Positions 24,715 through 33,128 of a stretch of DNA of 64,000 nucleotides are shown one piece after another; position 1 is the stretch's first letter, and every line of letters starts with the position of its first letter. The DNA comes from an uncultured Clostridia bacterium (GTDB lineage: Bacteria > Bacillota > Clostridia > Christensenellales > Aristaeellaceae): positions 1 through 64,000 of the forward strand of contig CAMVEB010000004.1 of assembly GCA_947166385.1 (NCBI GenBank). Reading direction: 5' to 3'. The notes under the pieces were generated by a model. It saw only the letters and a program-made list of their open reading frames with translations. It did not search any database and was not told where the DNA came from. The translations under genes were made by a program, and so were the position numbers.

Positions 24715-25182
24715 ATGCCACACCAGAAAGGGATCAAGACGATCGTTACGAACCGCAAGGCTTACCACGATTATTTCGTTGAAGAGAAATATGAATGCGG
24801 GGTCGTTCTCTTCGGGACGGAAGTCAAGAGTATCCGCCAGGGGAGAGTCAACCTGAAGGAAAGCTGGGCCCAGATCCGGAACGGCGAAATCTGGACAGAG
24901 GGAATGCACATCAGCCCCTACGACCAGGGAAACCAGTTTAACCGGGATCCGCTGCGGGGGAAGAAACTGCTGCTGCACAAGAGCGAGATCCGGAAACTGA
25001 ACCAGGCCGTCACCAAGCAGGGATACACCCTGATTCCGATCGATCTGTACTTCAAAGAAGGGAGAGTGAAAATGACGTTGGGCCTGTGCCGCGGAAAGCA
25101 GCTGCATGACAAGCGGGACAGTATCGCCAAACGCGACTCGGACATGGAAATCCGCCGGGCTTTGCGTCAAAAGCAAAAATAA
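24715..25182 (+). CDS. smpB: SsrA-binding protein SmpB
   Basis: SmpB binds tmRNA and brings it to stalled ribosomes for trans-translation. The 155-residue product has the OB-fold blocks NRKAYHDYFVEEKYECGVVL, GTEVKSIRQGRVNLKESW, HISPYDQGN, and LLLHKSEIRKL. The Lys/Arg-rich tail (RDSIAKRDSDMEIRRAL) enters the mRNA channel. ATG 24715 follows GGGGGAG with 5 bases between; GTG 24709 overlaps that site and is less likely. The tmRNA gene follows 20 bases after the stop, so the two partners sit side by side. Confidence 0.96.
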   Translation: MPHQKGIKTIVTNRKAYHDYFVEEKYECGVVLFGTEVKSIRQGRVNLKESWAQIRNGEIWTEGMHISPYDQGNQFNRDPLRGKKLLLHKSEIRKLNQAVTKQGYTLIPIDLYFKEGRVKMTLGLCRGKQLHDKRDSIAKRDSDMEIRRALRQKQK

Positions 25183-25202
25183 CGGCTTCACCGTCAGAAC
25201 AT

Positions 25203-25543
25203 GGGGATGATCCGGTTTCGACGGGGACTACAGAAGATGGATAAGCGAGCCGCAGACCCTGGACTGCGTAACAACGGGGAAAAACAAGAACTGACAATAC
25301 ACAGTTCGCTTTCGCGGCGTAATGCCGTGCGTCGGCCCTGACCACCTGCGGATCAGGTTACCGGCGTCATGATCGCAGGGAACGAGTTTCGGTTAAGCTT
25401 TGCGCCTAAACCCGTAATGATGAAGCTACTTTCAGGGCCGTTTTTCCGCGGACTGTTCTGAAAGGAAATTTAATCACGGAATGCGCTCGGAGAAAGTCTG
25501 TTGGACGAGTTTTCGGACAGGGGTTCAACTCCCCTCATCTCCA
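25203..25543 (+). ncRNA. ssrA: Transfer-messenger RNA (tmRNA)
   Basis: The tRNA-like ends are clear: GGGGATG at the 5' end pairs with CATCTCC at the 3' end through one G-U pair. The T arm GGGGTTCAACTCCCC precedes it. CCA is not encoded. The 5' stretch CCGGTTTCGACGGGG is typical. The tag reading frame ends at TAA 25320-25322 with the codons for DNTQFAFAA; where the tag begins is uncertain. Confidence 0.95.
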
Positions 25544-25552
25544 CTTTGATCC

Positions 25553-25587
25553 AGGATCGTTTCTTAACGAAGAGACGATCCTTCTTT
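25553..25587 (+). terminator. Terminator of ssrA
   Basis: AGGATCGT (25553-25560) pairs with ACGATCCT (25575-25582), extended inside by TTCTT/AAGAG, followed by TCTTT. Confidence 0.75.
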
Positions 25588-25602
25588 ATATCCGGCAAAA
25601 AC

Positions 25603-25636
25603 AAAAGCCCTGTGAAAATCAATCCACAAGGCTTTT
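25603..25636 (-). terminator. Terminator of tRNA-Leu
   Basis: On the reverse strand AAAAGCCTTGTG pairs with CACAGGGCTTTT, followed by GTTTTTG, just after the tRNA-Leu 3' end. Confidence 0.65.
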
Positions 25637-25640
25637 GCAG

Positions 25641-25722
25641 TGCGGTCGACGGGACTTGAACCCGTACCTGTTGCCAGACACGCCCCTCAAACGTGCGCGT
25701 ATGCCGATTCCGCCACGACCGC
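25641..25722 (-). tRNA. tRNA-Leu (GAG)
   Basis: An 82-nt class II tRNA. The acceptor stem GCGGTCG pairs with CGACCGC. The anticodon stem CACGT/GCGTG encloses TTGAGGG, giving anticodon GAG. A variable arm (TGGCAACA) and T arm GGGTTCAAGTCC follow. CCA is not encoded, unlike the tRNA-Ser in this window. Confidence 0.93.
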
Positions 25723-25854
25723 ATAGACAACAGAGCTATTATAAAGCTCTCACTGTGCTTTGTCAAGCAGATGAAAAAAACATTGAAATTGTATTTGACG
25801 TGACGGAAAGATCCTGATAAGCTTTTGAATGCTCAGAAACGCAGGAGGCGAAAA

Positions 25855-28302
25855 ATGATCAGGAAACCGCTTCAAAGGATTCTATTCATTTTTATTCTAT
25901 TAGTTTTTTTATTTGTTCAGGAAAACGCTCTGTGCAAAAACTCAGACGAAGGGACATCCTACTTCAAAATCAGAAGAATCGGACAGATTATTCCCTATGA
26001 CCGGAACGCCTTCGCTGTTGAAGCACCGGAAGCGGGAAAACTGACGATCACCATCCGGGATGATTACAGTGTGTTCCGCATCCTGGAAGAGGAGATTGAC
26101 GCGGGGGAATCCACCATTGAATGGGACGGATGCGGATTCAACAGGGAAAAGCTGGCGATTCAGAACTACCACATCCAGGCGGAACTGAGCGGAGAGAGCG
26201 GAAAGAGCTATTCCATGCTGTTTGACTCCGCCGTTGAATACTGCAAACAGGCGCTGGAGTTTTTTCTCCCTTCCAGCGGGACGGCCTCGCTCGCAGAAGC
26301 TGACGAATGGTTCGTGGAATGCAAGACAATCCTGACGGGAACCGTGATGATCGCGTTTTATCCGGAGGATTCCGAAGAGGCTGCGCTTGTCGCAAAGAAA
26401 GCGGCTGCACCCGGGAAGATTACGCGATATACGCTGGCACAACTGATGGGGAAAAAGAAGCTTGAGGAAGGAAATTACCGCGTGGAAGGATGGGAGGTCA
26501 GCTGCAGGGAAACGCCCTTCTCCTTCCAGCTTGCGGTGGTGAACTACTCTCCGGAAGACGAGAAAAAGATACCGATTACCGGCGATATCCGTCCGAAGGA
26601 AGGATGGACGGACGCACAGGTCTGGGAAGCGATGATGAAAGAATCCGTTGTGGTGGATATCGGTTATACCGATCACCAGGCGGTTTATCCGGCGGCCGAA
26701 ATATCCAAAGAGGTCCTGGGGACCCTGCACGGGCAGACACAATGCTTATCCGTATTCGAGATTACGGACGGATGGGCCCGGATCGGCGCATACAACCACG
26801 AAGAAGGAGAATATATCGAAGGATGGGTGCCTGAGAACAAACTGAAACGCGTGATGCCGGAAACAGAATACGGTCTGCTTGTTGACAAGCAAAAACAGAC
26901 TCTGGCCGTATTCCGGAACGGAGAAAGGATCGAAACGCTACTGGTTTCCACCGGGAGAATGGAAGAAAAGGCCCTTTACCAGGAAACGGCTGCCGGCAGC
27001 TATCTGACCGGACTGCACCGGGTTGATTATTCGACCCAGGGACAGAAATACGACTTTGTGATCCAATACGACGGCGGAAACCTGATGCACCAGATTCCCT
27101 ATGCCTGGGGAGGGAAAAAGGATTTTTCCTACGGAAAAGCTCACCTGGGGACCAAGGCTTCCCATGCCTGCATTCGCATCCAGGCGGAGCCGGGAACACA
27201 ATCCGGCATCAATGCCTACTGGATCTGGACGCATATTCCGCATCATACCAGGGTCATTATCCTCGACGATCCCGACGAAAGAAGGAAGGAGAAAACACGT
27301 CTATCGGAGGAATCACCCGAATACGAAGACCTGAAAGACCGCAGCAAACAGGACATCAATCCGGAAGAAAAGCCGGAAAAAATCATCATGACTTTCTGCG
27401 GGGACGCGGCGCTGGGCGGAAGGGAAAACTATTACGGAAGAGAAGACTCCCTCATGGCCTATGTTGAAAAAAACGGCATGGAATACCCGTTCAGCGGGAT
27501 TCTTCCTTATACCTCCACCGACCAGCTGACAAGCGTGAACCTGGAATGCGTCCTTAAGGACAGCAAAGCCGGGGAAGACAAAAAGAAGACATGGCGGTTT
27601 CGCGGGATGACGACCTATTCACAGATCCTTGAGGACGGCTCCGTGGAAATGGTGAACCTGGCCAACAACCACACCATCGACTACGGCGAGGAAGGATATA
27701 CATCCACGATCGGAGCCATTGAAGGCCATACCGAATGGATCGGAAACGAACACAGCGTGACGATGGAAATCGGGGGTCATCTGTTCGGATTCGCCAGCTG
27801 CCGGGAAACCACTTTTCTGCAGGATCCTGATATCATCCGACGGGACATTGAAGCGCTGAAAGCATCCGGATGCGAGGCGGTCATCTATCAATGCCACTGG
27901 GGGACCGAATATGAACCGAAACACAACAGCCTGCAGGAAGCCGTGGCCAGGGCCTGCGAACGCGCGGGGGCCGATCTTGTGATCGGGCACCACCCGCATG
28001 TTGTTCAGGGGATTGATTATATCGGAAAAATGCCTGTGGTTTACAGCCTAGGGAACTTCATCTTCGGCGGGACGATTGACCTGAAAACTTATGACGCGTG
28101 CATGGCGCGGGTTACCTTCTTCGCGGACGGCACGGCGGCAGAGCCTCAAATCGAACTGATTCCCATTCTGACCAGCTCCTCCGCCGAAAAGAAGATCAAC
28201 GATTACCGGCCTGTTGCCGCGAAAGGCGAAGACCGGCAGCGGATCCTGGACGCCATTCAGGCGGATACACCTTTTGCCATTACCGCGTACACCGGTCAAT
28301 AA
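25855..28302 (+). CDS. SH3 - L,D-transpeptidase (YkuD) - CapA fusion, membrane-anchored
   Basis: This is a large surface protein of 815 residues joining two wall-related enzymes. One hydrophobic segment (residues 9-25, RILFIFILLVFLFVQ) anchors or exports it. An unassigned beta-rich part follows. Next come an SH3-like domain (about 265-335, GWARIGAYN and EGWVPENKL) and a YkuD domain (about 340-470) whose catalytic Cys is in SHACIR near residue 435 instead of the usual SHGC. The C-terminus (about 510-800) is a CapA/PgsA-like metallophosphatase: GDAALGG, LANNHTIDYG, YQCHWG, IGHHPHVVQG and YSLGNFIF. GGAGG lies before ATG 25855. It may cross-link peptidoglycan and act on capsule-type polymer; this is inferred. 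Confidence 0.85.
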   Translation: MIRKPLQRILFIFILLVFLFVQENALCKNSDEGTSYFKIRRIGQIIPYDRNAFAVEAPEAGKLTITIRDDYSVFRILEEEIDAGESTIEWDGCGFNREKLAIQNYHIQAELSGESGKSYSMLFDSAVEYCKQALEFFLPSSGTASLAEADEWFVECKTILTGTVMIAFYPEDSEEAALVAKKAAAPGKITRYTLAQLMGKKKLEEGNYRVEGWEVSCRETPFSFQLAVVNYSPEDEKKIPITGDIRPKEGWTDAQVWEAMMKESVVVDIGYTDHQAVYPAAEISKEVLGTLHGQTQCLSVFEITDGWARIGAYNHEEGEYIEGWVPENKLKRVMPETEYGLLVDKQKQTLAVFRNGERIETLLVSTGRMEEKALYQETAAGSYLTGLHRVDYSTQGQKYDFVIQYDGGNLMHQIPYAWGGKKDFSYGKAHLGTKASHACIRIQAEPGTQSGINAYWIWTHIPHHTRVIILDDPDERRKEKTRLSEESPEYEDLKDRSKQDINPEEKPEKIIMTFCGDAALGGRENYYGREDSLMAYVEKNGMEYPFSGILPYTSTDQLTSVNLECVLKDSKAGEDKKKTWRFRGMTTYSQILEDGSVEMVNLANNHTIDYGEEGYTSTIGAIEGHTEWIGNEHSVTMEIGGHLFGFASCRETTFLQDPDIIRRDIEALKASGCEAVIYQCHWGTEYEPKHNSLQEAVARACERAGADLVIGHHPHVVQGIDYIGKMPVVYSLGNFIFGGTIDLKTYDACMARVTFFADGTAAEPQIELIPILTSSSAEKKINDYRPVAAKGEDRQRILDAIQADTPFAITAYTGQ

Positions 28303-29408
28303 TAAATATAGAAATTACACTCCAGACGGCCGTTATAAAGACGCCTTTTCCGGTCCGCCTTTTTGCCATAATACCGCTCGAAAGACGGATCGGAAGAGAT
28401 CGCACAGAGAGACCAGCCGGGGTGCCGCTCCTTCAACAGCCGCAGATCGCGATATAAGGCATGACAGGTTTCCCGGTCAGAGAGTCTTTCCCCATAAGGC
28501 GGATTGCAAACAAAGACCCCTTTATCCAGCGAAAGATTCAAAGACTGCAAAGGCAGATTCGAAACGGAAATCTGATCCTCCAGACCGGCCTGGCGGATGT
28601 GGCGCGAGGCCAGAATCAGCGCATCCGGATCGATATCGGAGCCAAAAATCAGGCCCGCAGGGACCTGCGTGACTTCTGAGCCGGCCTTTTCCCGGAGTGC
28701 GGCAAAGGGAACGGACTTTGAAAAAGAAAAACCTTCCATGGCAAAGGAACGAAACAGGCAGGGGGCCCGGTGGGCGGCGTAAAAGGCGGCTTCCACCAGA
28801 AGCGTACCGGAGCCGCAGGCGGGATCGCAGAAGGGGATACCGGGCTTCCACGGACTGAGAGAGATCAGAGAAGCCGCGAGCGTTTCCCGGAGCGGGGCCT
28901 CGCCGTTCCAGGTCCTGTAGCCCCGACGGGAGAGAGATTCCCCGGAGGTATTCAGCAGAATCCGGCAACGATCGGAATGAATGGAAACCAGGACAGGGAA
29001 CGCAGCGCCGTTTTCCGGGAAAACGGAAATATGCTTTTCCCTCTTCAATTTTTCCAGAATAGCCTTCTTCGTGATGGACTGGCAATCGCGCGGGCTCATC
29101 AGGGTGCTGCGGGCACATTTCGCCGATACATTGATCGCCTCTGTTCCCGCCAAATAATCCTGCCACGGAACAGAGGAGACCAGCTGAAACAGATCCTCAA
29201 AGGAGCGGCAGGTCTTTTCCGCCAGCAAAAGAAAGACCCGATCACAGCAATGAAGACGGAGATTGAGATTGAAAACCTGATCCAGAGAGGCTTCAAAGCG
29301 AACACCGCCGTTTTCCACCTGCACCGAATCCAGATGAAACGCACGGATTTCCGCGGCTACCAACCCTTCCAAACCGAAAGCCGCTGAAGCATAACACTGA
29401 TATTTCAT
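28296..29408 (-). CDS. THUMP-domain RNA guanine-N2 methyltransferase (RlmL/YpsC type)
   Basis: This is a class I rRNA methyltransferase of 370 residues. An N-terminal ferredoxin-like and THUMP region (residues 1-155) is followed by the catalytic Rossmann fold with DPACGSGTLLVEAAF (SAM loop), GSDIDPDAL, and the catalytic NPPYGERL. It resembles the N-terminal half of RlmL, which forms m2G2445 in 23S rRNA, and Bacillus YpsC; the second RlmK half is absent. GGAGGGAT precedes the ATG. Its stop region overlaps the end of the CapA fusion gene by 7 bases in convergent orientation. Confidence 0.88.
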   Translation of the reverse strand: MKYQCYASAAFGLEGLVAAEIRAFHLDSVQVENGGVRFEASLDQVFNLNLRLHCCDRVFLLLAEKTCRSFEDLFQLVSSVPWQDYLAGTEAINVSAKCARSTLMSPRDCQSITKKAILEKLKREKHISVFPENGAAFPVLVSIHSDRCRILLNTSGESLSRRGYRTWNGEAPLRETLAASLISLSPWKPGIPFCDPACGSGTLLVEAAFYAAHRAPCLFRSFAMEGFSFSKSVPFAALREKAGSEVTQVPAGLIFGSDIDPDALILASRHIRQAGLEDQISVSNLPLQSLNLSLDKGVFVCNPPYGERLSDRETCHALYRDLRLLKERHPGWSLCAISSDPSFERYYGKKADRKRRLYNGRLECNFYIYY

Positions 29409-29499
29409 ACCAAATCCCTCCGCAAGAAAGTTTACAGGGAAAAGGCCGCGTTGTCAAAGCAAACAGGAAAGGACAATGGGACCGGATTTTGAATAAAAC

Positions 29500-29528
29500 T
29501 TGATTTACGTACCCATGTAAGTTATACT
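29500..29528 (+). promoter_or_regulatory. Promoter of pstA-holB-ricT
   Basis: TTGATT (29500-29505), 17 bases, TATACT (29523-29528), placed 36 bases before the pstA start. Confidence 0.6.
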
Positions 29529-29563
29529 AAAGAGTCAGCAACACAGAAGGATGGTGCTCATTG

Positions 29564-29896
29564 ATGAAGTTGATTATTGCAATCGTTCAGGATGAAGATT
29601 CTTCCAGACTGCTTTCCAAACTGATGCTGCAGGGATTCGGGGTTACGAAACTGGCGACGACAGGCGGTTTTCTGAAGGCCGGAAATACGACTCTTCTGCT
29701 GGGCGTGGAGGAAGAAAGAATTCAGGAAGCGATCCAAATCATTGAAAAAGTATGCAAGAGCCGGAAACAGATGACTTCCGCGCCGACTGCCGTCACAGGC
29801 GTTGCCCACGGAGAATACAGCACATATCCTGTGGAAGTGACCGTCGGCGGAGCAACGCTGTTTGTGCTTTCGATTGATCAGTTTATGAAAGTTTAA
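29564..29896 (+). CDS. pstA: Cyclic-di-AMP receptor PstA/DarA (PII-like)
   Basis: This is a small trimeric PII-like protein of 110 residues that binds cyclic di-AMP. The family pattern is present: MKLIIAIVQDEDSSRLLSKL, FGVTKLATTGGFLKAGNTTL (ligand-binding Thr/Gly stretch), and the C-terminal VGGATLFVLSIDQF. ATG 29564 is preferred over the TTG just before it. It is followed after 4 bases by holB, the same order as in Bacillus (darA-yaaR-holB-ricT) with yaaR missing here. Its downstream target is unknown in most species. Confidence 0.93.
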   Translation: MKLIIAIVQDEDSSRLLSKLMLQGFGVTKLATTGGFLKAGNTTLLLGVEEERIQEAIQIIEKVCKSRKQMTSAPTAVTGVAHGEYSTYPVEVTVGGATLFVLSIDQFMKV

Positions 29897-29900
29897 AAAC

Positions 29901-30923
29901 ATGCTGACACCAAGATTGGAAGACTATATACAGCAGGGAAAGGATTTCCAGATTCTTCTGTCCCAAATCCAGGATAAGACGGTTTCCCAATCCTACCTGT
30001 TTACGGGGAACCGGGGACTCGGGAAAAGGACTTTTGCCCGGCTGGCAGGGAAGGCGCTGCTTTGCACCGGCGACGGAAAGCGCCCCTGCGGGACATGTCC
30101 GAGCTGCGTTATGGCTGAAAGCCGGAACCATCCGGATCTGATCATCATAGAACAAGGGAAACCGATTGCTGCCGATGTCAAAAAAGACAGGGCAACTATT
30201 CCTGTCGACGATATCCGGGAGATGATCCGCCTATGCTCTGTGCAGACAACGGACGGCAATCTACGGATCGTGCTGATCTATGACGCGGACAAAATGACCG
30301 TTCAGGCGCAGAACTGCCTGCTGAAAACGCTGGAAGAGCCGCCGGAACAGACGTGCATCATCCTGGTGACAGAGCACATGGAAGCCATTCTTTCCACGAT
30401 CATCAGCCGGTGCAGAATTATCCGATTCAAACCGTGGAAAGAAGAGTTTATCCTGCAGATCCTGGCGAAAGAGGGAACTCCCGCCGAGCAGGCCCACGAT
30501 ATTGCGCGGGTCTGCAACGGATCCATCGGGAAAGCGCTGGATCTGGCAGGGAACAATGAATACTGGGAACTGCGCGACGAAGTTGTCAAGGCTTTTTTCC
30601 GCAATACGAAATACAGCGAGATTCTGAAGTATTCCAATCAATGGAAGGACCGGAAAGGCGAGGCGGAGCAGATCTTCCAGATCCTTGAATTCCATGTGCG
30701 GGAGATGCTTGATATCCGCCTGCAGGGCAGAAATGACCAGGGGATTGAACAGTTTCCCGCTCATTGGCAGCGGTTTATCAGAGAGGGCGACATCCGGAAG
30801 ATGCTTGCCCTGCTGGATGCCATTGCAGACGCACGGAAGCAAATCAAATTCTCCACGAATTTTCAGGCTGTGGCAGAAAAACTTTTATTCTTGTTTACGG
30901 GGGAAGGTAACGCATGGTTATGA
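29901..30923 (+). CDS. holB: DNA polymerase III, delta' subunit
   Basis: This is a clamp-loader subunit of 340 residues. The AAA fold has a P-loop variant TGNRGLGKRTFARL near residues 34-47, a zinc knuckle CGTCPSC near residues 65-71, and the LLKTLEEPPEQT and SRCRIIRF blocks typical of HolB. The C-terminal helical domain would join the pentameric loader. The ribosome site is weak, so it may rely on coupling with pstA. The ricT start lies inside its last codons. Confidence 0.93.
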   Translation: MLTPRLEDYIQQGKDFQILLSQIQDKTVSQSYLFTGNRGLGKRTFARLAGKALLCTGDGKRPCGTCPSCVMAESRNHPDLIIIEQGKPIAADVKKDRATIPVDDIREMIRLCSVQTTDGNLRIVLIYDADKMTVQAQNCLLKTLEEPPEQTCIILVTEHMEAILSTIISRCRIIRFKPWKEEFILQILAKEGTPAEQAHDIARVCNGSIGKALDLAGNNEYWELRDEVVKAFFRNTKYSEILKYSNQWKDRKGEAEQIFQILEFHVREMLDIRLQGRNDQGIEQFPAHWQRFIREGDIRKMLALLDAIADARKQIKFSTNFQAVAEKLLFLFTGEGNAWL

Positions 30924-32080
30924 TTGTTGGGGTTCAATTCCAGAAAAACGGGAAAATCTATGACTTTGACAGTAATCAACTGGATGTACGATATGGAGAC
31001 TATGTCATTGCCGATACACAGCGGGGAGCCGACCTGGGGCAGGTTGCAACCGGCATCCGGGAAGTGGACGAGAGCGCAGGCCCCAAGCCCACCAAAAAGC
31101 TGATCCGCCTTGCAACGAACGAAGACCTGCAGCGCAGCGCCGACAACCGCGTCCGGGAGCGCGAAGCATACGACATCTGTCAGAAGAAAATTGCCGAACA
31201 TCAGCTGGATATGAAGCTGGTATCCGTTGAATATGCTTTCGACAACAGCAAAGCCGTATTCTATTTTACCGCCAACGGGCGGGTTGATTTCAGATCCCTG
31301 GTCAAGGACCTGGCCGGCGTATTCAAAATGCGGATTGAACTGCGGCAGATCGGCGTGCGGGATGAGGCCAGAATGCTGGGAGGGCTCGGGCCGTGCGGAA
31401 GGCAGATCTGCTGCGGATCTTTCCTGGAAGAGTTCCAGCCGGTATCCATCAAAATGGCTAAGGAACAGAACCTTTCGCTGAATCCGACGAAGATCAGCGG
31501 CGTTTGCGGGAGACTGATGTGCTGCCTGAAATACGAGCAGGATCATTACGAACAGACCAGAAAAAAGATGCCGAAAGTCGGCAGGGAAGTCATGACGCCC
31601 GACGGGAGCGGGATCGTCACAGACCTGAACATTGTGAAAGAAACACTGATGGTGAAAATCGCAAACGGCGACTCGAACGAGATCAAAGAGTATTCCCTGG
31701 AAAGCATTGAACGAATTGCCGGCGGAAACGAAGCGCCCCCTGTCAGAACGACCGCGCCCGCTACCGCCGCGGAAGAAACGGACGAGAGCGAACTGCCGGC
31801 AGACGAGATCAGAAACATCCCGGAGCAGCAGAGCGAACCGGAACAAAGCCGGCCAACCAGGCCGCCGAGAAACAACCGGAACAGACCAGGCGGAAAACCC
31901 AAGGAAAACAGAAATCCCGAGAAGAGCGACGCGCCGAGGAAAGAAACACGCCAGTTAGGCAAACCCGTCATGCGTGAAAACCCGAACAGAAACTCCGGCA
32001 GCTCTGCGGAGCAGAGCAAGCCGAAAAAGCAGACCAACTGGGCGACCGCACTGCAGGAAGCGATGGATTCTCTTGAATAA
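30914..32080 (+). CDS. ricT: RicT (YaaT), PSP1-domain regulator
   Basis: RicT is part of the Ric complex (RicA-RicF-RicT) that carries Fe-S clusters and helps RNase Y mature mRNAs. In Bacillus it also affects sporulation and competence. The product has 388 residues. The PSP1 domain spans residues 1-270 and holds the Cys set GGLGPCGRQICCGSFLEEF and SGVCGRLMCCLKYE. After residue 270 comes a long, low-complexity, Glu/Pro/Arg/Asn-rich tail that is probably unfolded and is longer than in Bacillus. GGGGAAGG precedes the ATG, which overlaps holB by 10 bases. Confidence 0.92.
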   Translation: MVMIVGVQFQKNGKIYDFDSNQLDVRYGDYVIADTQRGADLGQVATGIREVDESAGPKPTKKLIRLATNEDLQRSADNRVREREAYDICQKKIAEHQLDMKLVSVEYAFDNSKAVFYFTANGRVDFRSLVKDLAGVFKMRIELRQIGVRDEARMLGGLGPCGRQICCGSFLEEFQPVSIKMAKEQNLSLNPTKISGVCGRLMCCLKYEQDHYEQTRKKMPKVGREVMTPDGSGIVTDLNIVKETLMVKIANGDSNEIKEYSLESIERIAGGNEAPPVRTTAPATAAEETDESELPADEIRNIPEQQSEPEQSRPTRPPRNNRNRPGGKPKENRNPEKSDAPRKETRQLGKPVMRENPNRNSGSSAEQSKPKKQTNWATALQEAMDSLE

Positions 32081-32114
32081 ACGAAGAACAAGCGAATAAC
32101 AGAAAAATGACAAC

Positions 32115-32143
32115 TTGCAAGATTGGACGGTCAATGCTATAAT
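32115..32143 (+). promoter_or_regulatory. Promoter of the ferredoxin gene
   Basis: TTGCAA (32115-32120), 17 bases, TATAAT (32138-32143), with a perfect -10 box and about 40 bases of leader before ATG 32191. Confidence 0.7.
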
Positions 32144-32190
32144 AGCAGAAATAAAGCGTTATCTTAACGCAAATTATTTGGAGGTAAAGT

Positions 32191-32361
32191 ATGGCTTACA
32201 AAATTTCCGATGAATGCATCAGCTGCGGCGCCTGTGCTGCTGCGTGCCCCGTTTCCGCGATCGCGGAAGGCGATGCAAAGTATGAGATCAATCCTGAAGT
32301 CTGCATCGAATGCGGCGCTTGCGCTGAGACCTGCCCCGTCGGCGCTCCTGCCCAGGAATAA
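32191..32361 (+). CDS. 2[4Fe-4S] ferredoxin
   Basis: This is a 56-residue clostridial ferredoxin carrying two [4Fe-4S] clusters. Both cysteine sets are complete: CISCGACAAACP and CIECGACAETCP. It is a soluble low-potential electron carrier for anaerobic metabolism. It has its own promoter, a clean GGAGG ribosome site (TTGGAGGTAAAGT before the ATG) and its own strong terminator, so it is a single-gene unit, probably highly expressed. The gene is just long enough to be missed by length cut-offs. Confidence 0.97.
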   Translation: MAYKISDECISCGACAAACPVSAIAEGDAKYEINPEVCIECGACAETCPVGAPAQE

Positions 32362-32380
32362 GCTGATTGATTTCTGAAAG

Positions 32381-32410
32381 AAAAAAGACCGGATGATCCC
32401 GGTCTTTTTT
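32381..32410 (+). terminator. Terminator of the ferredoxin gene
   Basis: AAAAAAGACCGG (32381-32392) pairs with CCGGTCTTTTTT (32399-32410). It is symmetrical enough to work in both directions and could also stop the tRNA-Lys transcript from the right. Confidence 0.85.
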
Positions 32411-32469
32411 CTTTCACGGTTCAGATTCATTCAGGCAAGAAAAAAAGCCTGTCGATAAACAGGCTTCTG

Positions 32470-32542
32470 TACACCATTAGGGACTCGAACCCTAGACACC
32501 CTGATTAAGAGTCAGGTGCTCTACCAACTGAGCTAATGGTGC
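32470..32542 (-). tRNA. tRNA-Lys (CTT)
   Basis: A 73-nt tRNA. The acceptor stem GCACCAT pairs with ATGGTGT (first pair G-U). The D arm is AGCTCAGTTGGTAGAGC. The anticodon stem CCTGA/TCAGG encloses CTCTTAA, giving anticodon CTT. The T arm carries GGTTCGAGTCC. CCA is not encoded. Confidence 0.95.
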
Positions 32543-32651
32543 TCAAGCGAACAGGTGTTATTATACACGAATTTACAGGTTTGTCAACATATGTTTTATT
32601 CAAAAATCAGATTTTCAGAATTTAAAATTTGGCGGAAAGGAGAAAGACCTG

Positions 32652-32680
32652 TTCTCAAGGAAATGCAAAAATGATATAAT
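32652..32680 (+). promoter_or_regulatory. Promoter of mrnC-thyX-rlmB-sigH
   Basis: A perfect TATAAT (32675-32680) with a weak -35 box TTCTCA (32652-32657) 17 bases upstream. It lies just before the AAAGGAGG of mrnC. Confidence 0.45.
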
Positions 32681-32711
32681 CATGTGTGGTTTGATAAAGG
32701 AGGTAGCCGGA

Positions 32712-33128
32712 TTGAGTCTCAGCTTTCACGATCCGATGAGCGAAAAGGAAGCGCTGCTGCTGAACATGCTGCAGCTGGCGTATGCCGGGGATGCCGTATG
32801 GGAACTGATCGTACGGACAGAACTGATCCGGAAAGAGTATAATGTTCACCATATGCACAGCGCATGCATCAAGCTGGTCAACGCGCATGCGCAGGCCGGA
32901 TTTGTCAGCCTGATTTACGACGCACTGAGTGAAACAGAACGGGACCTGATCCGCAAGGGAAGAAACGCACACGCCCGGCATCCCGCACCCAGGAACCAGA
33001 ATCCGGAGGACTATTCCGCATCCACGGGATTTGAAGCTTTGATCGGTTTCCTGTACCTGACCGGGAACGAAGAACGGCTCATGCAAATATCAAAAATGAT
33101 CATCGAAGGAGAAGCGAAAAATGGCTGA
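32712..33128 (+). CDS. mrnC: Mini-ribonuclease III
   Basis: Mini-III trims 23S rRNA precursors; it is an RNase III catalytic domain without the dsRNA-binding part. The product has 138 residues from TTG 32712. The acidic active-site blocks are LAYAGDAVWELIVRTEL near residue 25 and STGFEALIGFLYLTGN near residue 105. A K/R-rich loop (KGRNAHARHPAPRN) contacts RNA. TTG is chosen because AAAGGAGG lies 7 bases before it, while the ATG at 32682 has no site. In Bacillus the gene also neighbours rlmB and sigH. Its end overlaps thyX by 8 bases. Confidence 0.92.
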   Translation: MSLSFHDPMSEKEALLLNMLQLAYAGDAVWELIVRTELIRKEYNVHHMHSACIKLVNAHAQAGFVSLIYDALSETERDLIRKGRNAHARHPAPRNQNPEDYSASTGFEALIGFLYLTGNEERLMQISKMIIEGEAKNG

